From positions 1 through 64,000 of the forward strand of contig JAMFTS010000054.1 in the NCBI GenBank assembly GCA_028095005.1: a DNA stretch of 64,000 nucleotides, given 5' to 3'. Positions within the stretch are counted from its first letter, which is position 1. Each line of letters begins with the position of its first letter. Below the pieces are notes generated by a model that made no database searches, was not told the origin of the DNA, and saw only the letters and a list, made by a program, of their open reading frames with translations. The DNA comes from Rhynchospora pubera (lineage: Eukaryota; Streptophyta; Magnoliopsida; Poales; Cyperaceae). Positions 57,033-64,000 of this stretch are shown here, in pieces. A program made the position numbers and the translations under genes.

Positions 57033-59420
57033 GGGAAATTAGAGGCATGCCACTCTAAAACTCTGAAATTAGAGATATGCCACCTCAAAATGAATTCTTA
57101 GCTTATTGCCACCCTCAAACTATTTTGTTTACATAATTGTCACTTTTGTCGTATAAACATACTCCCAAAAACAATACCGTTCTATATGGACCAAAATGCC
57201 CTTTTCATCTTTATTAATTTCTGAGACTCTCTTTTCCTTCACATCTAATTTGCTCAAGACTCCATTACAGTGACGATTGACCCTAGCATTGCTACCTTGC
57301 TTCTGGCAGCCCATCGCCGCCCCTCCGGCGAGCCATCGCTGCCGCTCCATCGAGCCATCGCCGTGCTCCGTCGATCCAGTGCTGGTGCTCTGCGAAAGCT
57401 TAATTAGGATTGCTAAAGTGAGGTTGAACCATTGAAATTGGAAAACTAACGGGATGGTTTTTAAAAACTTAAGATCAAGATTGGTTCAACATAAATTATT
57501 AGATTATAAGTACGATTTAGATTATTATGTATAGGTTGAAATTAGTTCTGTAATTTTTTTTCTTCCATTAAAAATAGCTACTCTTAGTTGAAAAATAATA
57601 ACTTTGATAATAAAGAATTTCTTCTTGATTGTTCTTTTATCTTCGGCCTTCCATTTTTATTTCTTCATTTTTGTTTATTTCAATTTTCTCAATTTCGATT
57701 ACTTCATACTGGTTACAAGATGATACCAATAATTTCTTTATTCCTTCATACTAGCACCAATCAAATCAAATCAACACATTATGTTTTAATTGACGGAATA
57801 AATTATGCTGTTGAAATATTTTGTTTCTTATTTCAGTTTTTACTTAGCATGAATTATGCTTAATTGTTGGAAATTATTTTTCAAAACAACCCTACCATGG
57901 TTGTTTCCTTTAATTGTTGTTTAGTCTATCTTTGAAATTTAGGCTAAAAATTGAATCCTTAAGTCAAAAAAATATATGAAAAATTTACACAAGGTGTGCC
58001 TCAACAACATGTAACTGCAGAAAAACTATGAGATTGAACACAATAATAATAATTGTGTGCATGATGCCGATATCTAGTGTTGTAATTCTTGACTCTTGTA
58101 TAGAAAATAACACTTAATTGTACAAAATATATTTCAAGCTGGCAAACCAGCGAATTACATAAGAAAAATTATCAATAGTTAAAAAAAAAATTGTCTAGTA
58201 TCCAACTGGTACCACAACTGGTACCACACCAACTAGTACCACAATAAAAGACTGCAGTGAACTATCTGTCACTTACGCAGTAGATACACACCAAAAACAC
58301 AGTTATTATGTAAACCCATTGCCCCTGACCACCACTGTACTTGACTTTCTCAGAATTAACAGTATCATTTTCAACATAGTAATCTTGACAAAATAAGCAA
58401 GAAATACATGCTAAATCATCAAATAGCAGTATCATCTTCAACATAATATTCTAAGTCTTGCAACAAAATAAGCAAGAAAGACGTGCTAAATCATCAAATA
58501 AGTGTATTATCCTCTTCTAAATAGTAGTCTTAAGTCTTCTTTGTCCTTCTCTTCCTACAAATAAGAAATATCAAATATATATATTAGTCATAATGCAAAT
58601 TTTATATTAATCTTATTGCAAATTGATTTGACTTAGTTCTCTAACAGTGAGTTTTAAATATCAAAAAATATTACTGATGTTCAATAAATATTGTCTTATT
58701 CACTTTATAAAAAATATATCAATATCAAGATGGTGCCGGTTTTCATTTTTCGAACAAATCATTATTAAAACTATCGTTTTTACTAGATACCATCTCTGGT
58801 CATTTCATTAATGTAAAAAATTTAAAAAAGGAAAGCCAATTTAATCCACATCAGAGATGACAAAAATACCAAATGCCTGCCTAATAAATCAAAAATATTG
58901 TGCGCTAGAACAAATTGACTTAACATAGTTGATGCTAAGGTTGAAATCATGCATTACGTTGATTATAGGGTTGCAATTCTAGGATGAAAGAACATAGTTG
59001 CGATACTAGGGTTAGTACCTAGCAAAAAGGTCAAGGTGCAACGACGGCGTAGCGCAGACGATGGGCTCTACACGGAGCGTCGGCGGCGGGTCGATGGAGA
59101 ACCGTTGAAGGGTCGACGAGCGCCGTCGATGGGATCGGTGAGCAGGTACCGATGCTAGAGTTCAATCGTCACTGTTCTATCGTGGAGGCTGAGCAAATTA
59201 GACGTGAAGGGGAGAGACAGTCTCATCTCAGAAATTAATTGAGATAAAAAGGGTATTTTGGACAATACGAAATTGTATTGCATTTGGGAGTATTTTTATA
59301 CGGTAAATGTGGCAATTCTATAAACAGAATAGTTTCAGGATGGCAATAAGCTAAGAGTTTATTTTGAGGTGGCATTTCTCTCATTTAAGAGTTTTAAAGT
59401 GACATCCTTCTAATTTTCCC
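57033..59420. mobile_element. Mutator-like non-autonomous element, 2.4 kb
   Basis: About 280 bp at each end are reverse complements at roughly 80 percent by eye (shared TCTTAGCTTATTGCCA, AATGCCACCTCAAAAT-like and TAATTTCTGAGA blocks). The flanks tttttatg (57025-57032) and tttttacg (59421-59428) match at 7 of 8, fitting a 9-bp MULE duplication with a change. GC-rich gene-like stretches lie just inside each arm (57290-57400 and 59035-59150); they may be captured leader pieces. No transposase was found. Confidence 0.78.
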
Positions 59421-59426
59421 TTTTTA

Positions 59427-59466
<40 letters not shown>

Positions 59467-59470
<4 letters not shown>

Positions 59471-59866
59471 AAACCTATGGTGCATACTAATGTACGGAAG
59501 CTTCGGTGCATACTGATCCGAACTCTTGGATCTGCTTCAAAATGACCGATCCAAACCGTCCAATATGATCTCCCTATTGAAATCTCCTTGCCGACCAAAT
59601 TTTACATTTTTTCGATATTTTTAAGTATTTTTTTCGGATTTTTAAAAACTGCTATTTTTGAACGGTTCAGAAAAAATTAGATTAGCGATTTTTGAAAATT
59701 TGAAAAAAATACTTAAAAATTTCGAAAAAATATAAAATTTGGTCGGTAAGGAGATTATAACAAGAAGATCATATTGAACGGTTTGGATCGGTCATTTTGA
59801 AGCATATCTAAGAAATCGGATCAGTATGCACCGAAGCTTCCGTACATTAGTATGCACGATATGTTT

Positions 59867-59870
<4 letters not shown>
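59467..59870. mobile_element. 404-bp foldback MITE, copy B
   Basis: The terminal about 59 bp (GAGAAAACCTATGGTGCATA onward) pair with the right end with about three mismatches, and pairing continues through the TGACCGATCCAAACCGT block. It is inserted within a TA microsatellite (59432-59466 and 59871-59922). Confidence 0.85.

Positions 59871-59922
<52 letters not shown>
59871..59922. repeat. (TA)n microsatellite
   Basis: About 26 TA units next to the MITE; the matching tract on the other side is at 59432-59466. Confidence 0.9.
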
Positions 59923-59927
<5 letters not shown>

Positions 59928-60876
59928 CAAACGGCCTGTACGCAAATCATATATATCTAGTCTTTGAATGGCCCAATCAAAACTCCACAATGTAAATATA
60001 AAATTATAACGCCATCCGATCGGTATCATGTGTTACCTTCTAATAATGTAGACTCGTGAGTTTACTCGAACTCGACTTTTCACAGTCGAGTTCGAGTAAA
60101 GTCACTTGAAAACAAAAATTTAGATTTTCTTCATAATATAGAATTAATTTTTTCCTATTACACACAAATCTCATAACTCAAAATGAAAATTATTTTTTTT
60201 CCTATACACAACTAAAAAAAAAATATTAGATTTATTACATATAGTTGCATTACATATTTACATGTATCTTTTTACTCCATTATTTTACTTGTTGCTCATG
60301 AATGCATATTTCTTTTCCTTCTTGTGTCCTGGTCTTAAACTGGAGACGAGCCTTTGGACGAGAATGTTATCCTCATCCAACAGTTGACTCATCCTACGGC
60401 TGACCTAATGCAAAAAAACAAAAAAAAAAAAAACAAAAACAGTTGTCTCGTTCATTGACGAGGAGTAATATGGATCGTCCATATTCCATTCCGTCTCAAC
60501 AGCGAGTTAATAATTTTAATACATAATTCTTTGACCAAGATTCCAGTGAGGCGGGACCAATCAGCTGCTTCGCCAAATGCCAATAATAATTAGTAACCAC
60601 GTGCACTGCATTAATGTGCGAGAAATTGTCAAATTGGATGAGTGTTATTACTTGATTAATACATCTAAGTTTGTAGCTGAGTTAAGCACATTTTCTAGTA
60701 CATTCATTACGAATGTTGAATACCATGTTCCCGTACGTTAATGATTATTGTTGTCGCTAATCTTTGGCATTTTCCGTTATCATCATCTTATTCATGGAAC
60801 TTCCTGTGGCGCAATGATGATGACGATAATAGTAATTTCGTCCTGGTTATCATTATCATTATCATATTATTATTAT
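59923..60876. other. AT-rich intergenic DNA
   Basis: No gene or element recognised. Confidence 0.5.
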
Positions 60877-61280
60877 GAGATGGGCTAAAATCAGCCACGA
60901 CTGACGGTTGCATCCGTCAGCTACGATCAAATCTCAATTTTCGAAATTCTAATAGTCGATCCGAACCGTTTAATGTGTTCTCCATATTGAAATCTCATTG
61001 GAGAAAAAATTTTATATTTTTCTGAAACTTTTTAGTATTTGTTTGATATTTTACAAAATTCTTAATCTAAACAATTCTGGACCCTTCAATAACTATGATT
61101 TTAAAAAAATTTTAAAAAATAGTAAATAAAATCAGAAAAAAGTAAAAATTGGTCTCCAATGAGATTTCAATATGGAGAATACATTGAACGGTTCAGATCG
61201 ATTGTTAGAATATCAAAAATTGAGATTTGATCGTAGCTGACGGTTGCATCCGTCAGTCGTGGCTGATTTTAGCCCATCTC
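60877..61280. mobile_element. 404-bp foldback MITE, copy C, with 9-bp target duplication
   Basis: The ends GAGATGGGCTAAAATCAGCC and its complement pair perfectly, and pairing continues through the TGACGGTTGCATCCGTCAG and ATTGAACGGTT blocks. Flanking tattattat occurs on both sides (60868-60876 and 61281-61289); the sequence is simple, so this is supportive rather than proof. A 9-bp duplication would fit the Mutator superfamily. Confidence 0.85.
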
Positions 61281-61444
61281 TATTATTATTGTTGTTGTTG
61301 TTGTTGTCAAAAAATATGATACGCATTTGAAGAATGGACAAAAAAAATGGTAAGCAATTAATCATTATGTGACCAATTGATCAGGTTTTTATGGATAATT
61401 TGAGGTTTATATTAATACAATATAATAATATCCATTCAAGCATA

Positions 61445-61845
61445 GTTCTAGTGTGACCATTTTGGTTGACACAACTTCAGATTTTATCAATATTTAAAAA
61501 TTTTAAAATTCAAATGCTAAATTAAAACTGTTGATCTTGTTCAATTTAACAAGCGATGCATTTTCATATAAATTGTTATAAAATTTGGAGTTGATTTGGT
61601 ATTCGATTAAGTGATTAAACAATGAACCTATTAGAATTAATCAATCATAGTTAACCAGATTCGTTCATTTGTTGACCACTTGATCCAGTATCAAATCAAC
61701 TCCAAATTTTATAAAACTTATATAGAAACACATCGCTCATTAGATTTAATAAGATCAACGGTTTGGATTAATCATTTGAATTTAAATTTTTTTAAATATC
61801 GATAAAATATGAAATTGTGGCAACCAAACATGATGGCATTAGAAC
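61445..61845. mobile_element. 401-bp foldback MITE, copy D
   Basis: The left end (GTTCTAGTGTGACCATTTTG onward) pairs with the right end (reverse complement GTTCTAATGCCATCATGTTT) with scattered mismatches; the inner ATCAACTCCAAATTTTATA block and its complement also pair. The target duplication is unclear. Confidence 0.75.
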
Positions 61846-62577
61846 CTTGCTCCGTTCATATATATCAGAGAAAAAAAATAAATTATTTACATTTTAAATA
61901 TAATATGCACCATTTTAATCTACAACGACAAAATAAAATTAAAAATACAATATAATGATTTGTAGGCATTTGTAGAATATAAATCCGATAACAACTATAT
62001 CGTATGATGTTTAACCATATATATAAAGTGTTTCGAAACCTCATCATTTGAATGAGTGCGAACAGGAAGGAAGAAAAAATAACTGCTCTTTACAGTCTAC
62101 TTCTGGGAAGCAATTATAGCGCAAAGAAATAAATTAATTTAAAATATCTCCCACATGCATCCACTCAATGTATGGAAAAAATTATTTGACATATACGAAA
62201 CTCTTTTGACATCCATATTTATTAATACAATTCTAAGCTTTCGAAGTTCATCATTTTATTCAATTTATATAAGTGAATAAAGAATAAGGAAACAGCTCTT
62301 CACAAATTTGTTACATGTAAAGGAATTACTCGTTTCGAAAAAAAATATATAAAATTTTCTATTGATATCCAAATGAGAAAAAAAAACTGTAATGCCAAAT
62401 TAAGCCCATTATATTTAGCAATTAAAAAAAAATCAGAGATCATCAAAATTGTCGTTTGGACGATGGGTTGTTCGACTAGTGATTTGACTCTATTTCATCA
62501 ATCAAGCTATCCTTGATTCGAATAAAAGAGATAGTATTTATTTTCAAATTTGTTATAACAAAAATCAAACCAACCTT

Positions 62578-62582
<5 letters not shown>
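61846..62582. other. AT-rich intergenic DNA
   Basis: No gene or element recognised; a TA tract follows at 62583-62621. Confidence 0.5.
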
Positions 62583-62623
<41 letters not shown>

Positions 62624-62628
62624 TAGGC

Positions 62629-63557
62629 TAAATTAGACTCCAGCACATAGGAGGCCTGTGTGCTGAAGTTGTTTACCCGTCCGATCTCAGATCTGAGGGT
62701 GCAGATTTAGACGATGGATAACGTATGATTTCCGTTTCTCTGTTTAATTTCCGTTACACATCTGTTCCGTTTGCCTATTAGATTGAAAAGTAAAGGAAAA
62801 AAAACAAAAACGAAGAGACTCTCTCTCCCTTGTCGTCTCTCTCACGCACGGGAAACCTAGCCGCTTCTCCCCCTTCTTTCCGATCAAGCTATCCACCGTT
62901 TCTCACTCTCGCTTGGTTTTTCTCCCGCTGTCTCTCTCTCAAGCATCGTACGAGAGCAACAAAACCTGGCATTCCTTCTCCGTACGATTTGGGATTCCGC
63001 CTCTCAATCGGCCTCAAATATGTAAGAAACCTCTCACATTTTTTTTTTCTGACACTCGACATCAATCAAGCATTTTTTAATGATTAGCTTCTCTCCATTC
63101 CTGCTCGCATGACTTGTGTTTTCTATTAGAGCAATTTGGGTTATGATGTGGGAAAAATACCACCAACAACATGTCCTTACAAAATGACTTAAAAATAATT
63201 GATATTTTGCAGATCTCAGATGAAATTCTAGGTTTTATTTGGGTCAGATTTGTGTTTCTTTTTTAACATTGTTTCCTTTTCTTACTTCAATTTAGCTAGT
63301 ATCTTCAATTATAAAAACAATCAAGAAATCCAATGCGACACTACTTGAAAAATGAGAAGTTAATTCTGTTATTGTAGCAACTCTGGATTTTGTGGCTTTG
63401 TAGTCAGGTCAGGGTGATTCTGGTACATGAATTGTATCAGAATTTGTTGAAAAAATAAATTTTTTGTGCAAAGGTGGATGAGATGAATAGTCACTCTCGC
63501 TTGGTTTTTCTCCCGCTGTCTCTCTCTCAAGCATCCTATAGGCTGGAGTCTAATTTA
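62629..63557. mobile_element. 929-bp inverted-repeat element, copy 1
   Basis: The 24-bp ends beginning TAAATTAGACTCCAGC pair with two mismatches. The interior has a CT-rich leader-like block and then AT-rich DNA. A 45-bp segment (62903-62947, CACTCTCGCTTGGTTTTTCT and onward) is repeated identically at 63491-63535 just inside the right end. There is no transposase; it may be a Pack-MULE-like or other DNA element. Confidence 0.7.
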
Positions 63558-63574
63558 TATATATAGAGATAGGC

Positions 63575-64000
63575 TAAATTAGACTCCAGCCTATAGGACC
63601 CCTGTGTGCCGAAGTGTTTTAACCGTCGGATTGCAAATCCAATGGTTCAGATTTTGTCGCGAATTTGGCCTTCGGCGCTGTTAAAATTGAATTGTATTTT
63701 CCGTTTGATTCTCCGTTTCCTCGCATGCCTATCAATATCAGATCGAACTTGGTCTCTTTCTCTCCCGTTGGCCTCTCTCTCACGCTTCTCCTCTTCTCTC
63801 CGATCAAGCCATCCAGAAAAAGAGAAAACGAAACCCCTCTCTCCCGTTGTGTCTCTCTGACGCTTCCTCTATGTTTTCTCGCGTTCCTATCAGATCGTGC
63901 CAAAACACAAAAAAAAACAGAAAAAGACTTTCTCACCTCGATGCAAATCTTTATCCTCTCGATCTCTGACATAGATCTCGCCAAAGCCAGAGAGATGAAG
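63575..64000. mobile_element. Second copy of the 929-bp element family, cut by window edge
   Basis: It starts with the same TAAATTAGACTCCAGCCTAT end, 17 bp after copy 1 stops, and continues with related but diverged blocks (CCTGTGTGCCGAAG, CCGATCAAGCCATCC). The right end lies beyond the window. Confidence 0.65.

Noticed and set aside
1..64000. CRISPR arrays, operons, bacterial-type promoters
   Set aside because: Split genes with GT-AG introns and plant transposons show this is plant nuclear DNA; tandem repeats seen are minisatellites or microsatellites.

Overview
This is a flowering-plant nuclear window. Its genes carry GT-AG introns, the kinase and RING families are plant-specific, and most of the sequence is nested plant transposable elements. 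The species cannot be named from the sequence; nothing in it looks grass-specific. All exon structures were worked out by eye from reading frames, splice sites and homology among copies.

Layout. (1) At 2.5-17.6 kb three tandem genes on the minus strand encode calmodulin-binding receptor-like cytoplasmic kinases (CRCK family). All have six exons with the same intron phases (1,0,1,1,0). The copy at 13454-17595 keeps every kinase catalytic motif. The other two have lost the catalytic Asp of the HRD motif (H-G-N and H-G-R), so they look like pseudokinases. (2) At 17.7-26 kb there is a transposon field: a tRNA-derived SINE, two elements with long terminal inverted repeats (Mutator-like), and MITEs nested inside them. 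(3) At 26096-30799 there is a 4.7-kb Mutator-like element with a 10-bp target duplication and the 3' part of a FAR1-type transposase gene; a 1.4-kb hAT element sits in its left arm. (4) At 31 kb lies a Helitron helicase fragment, and at 33.3-37.9 kb a decayed L1-type LINE on the minus strand. (5) At 39.6-47.9 kb a plus-strand FAR1/MULE transposase pseudogene is split by two solo LTRs (2417 and 3914 bp), each with a perfect 5-bp target duplication. (6) At 51.5-53.4 kb (5' leader to about 54.7 kb), on the minus strand, is an intact five-exon RING-H2 E3 ligase gene resembling RHB1A. (7) At 54.9-64 kb there are more foldback MITEs, another 2.4-kb Mutator-like element, and a pair of related inverted-repeat elements at the right edge.

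From memory, Arabidopsis CRCK2 (At4g00330) and RHB1A (At4g00335) are neighbours. If so, this window keeps an old gene pair in the same order and strand, pushed apart by about 34 kb of transposons, with the kinase side expanded to three copies. The best candidate for new biology is that kinase cluster: one apparently active kinase beside two expressed-looking, splice-intact paralogues without the catalytic Asp, each with its own N-terminal exon. The genes probably act in calcium/calmodulin-linked signalling and ubiquitin ligation; a functional link between them is not shown by the sequence.
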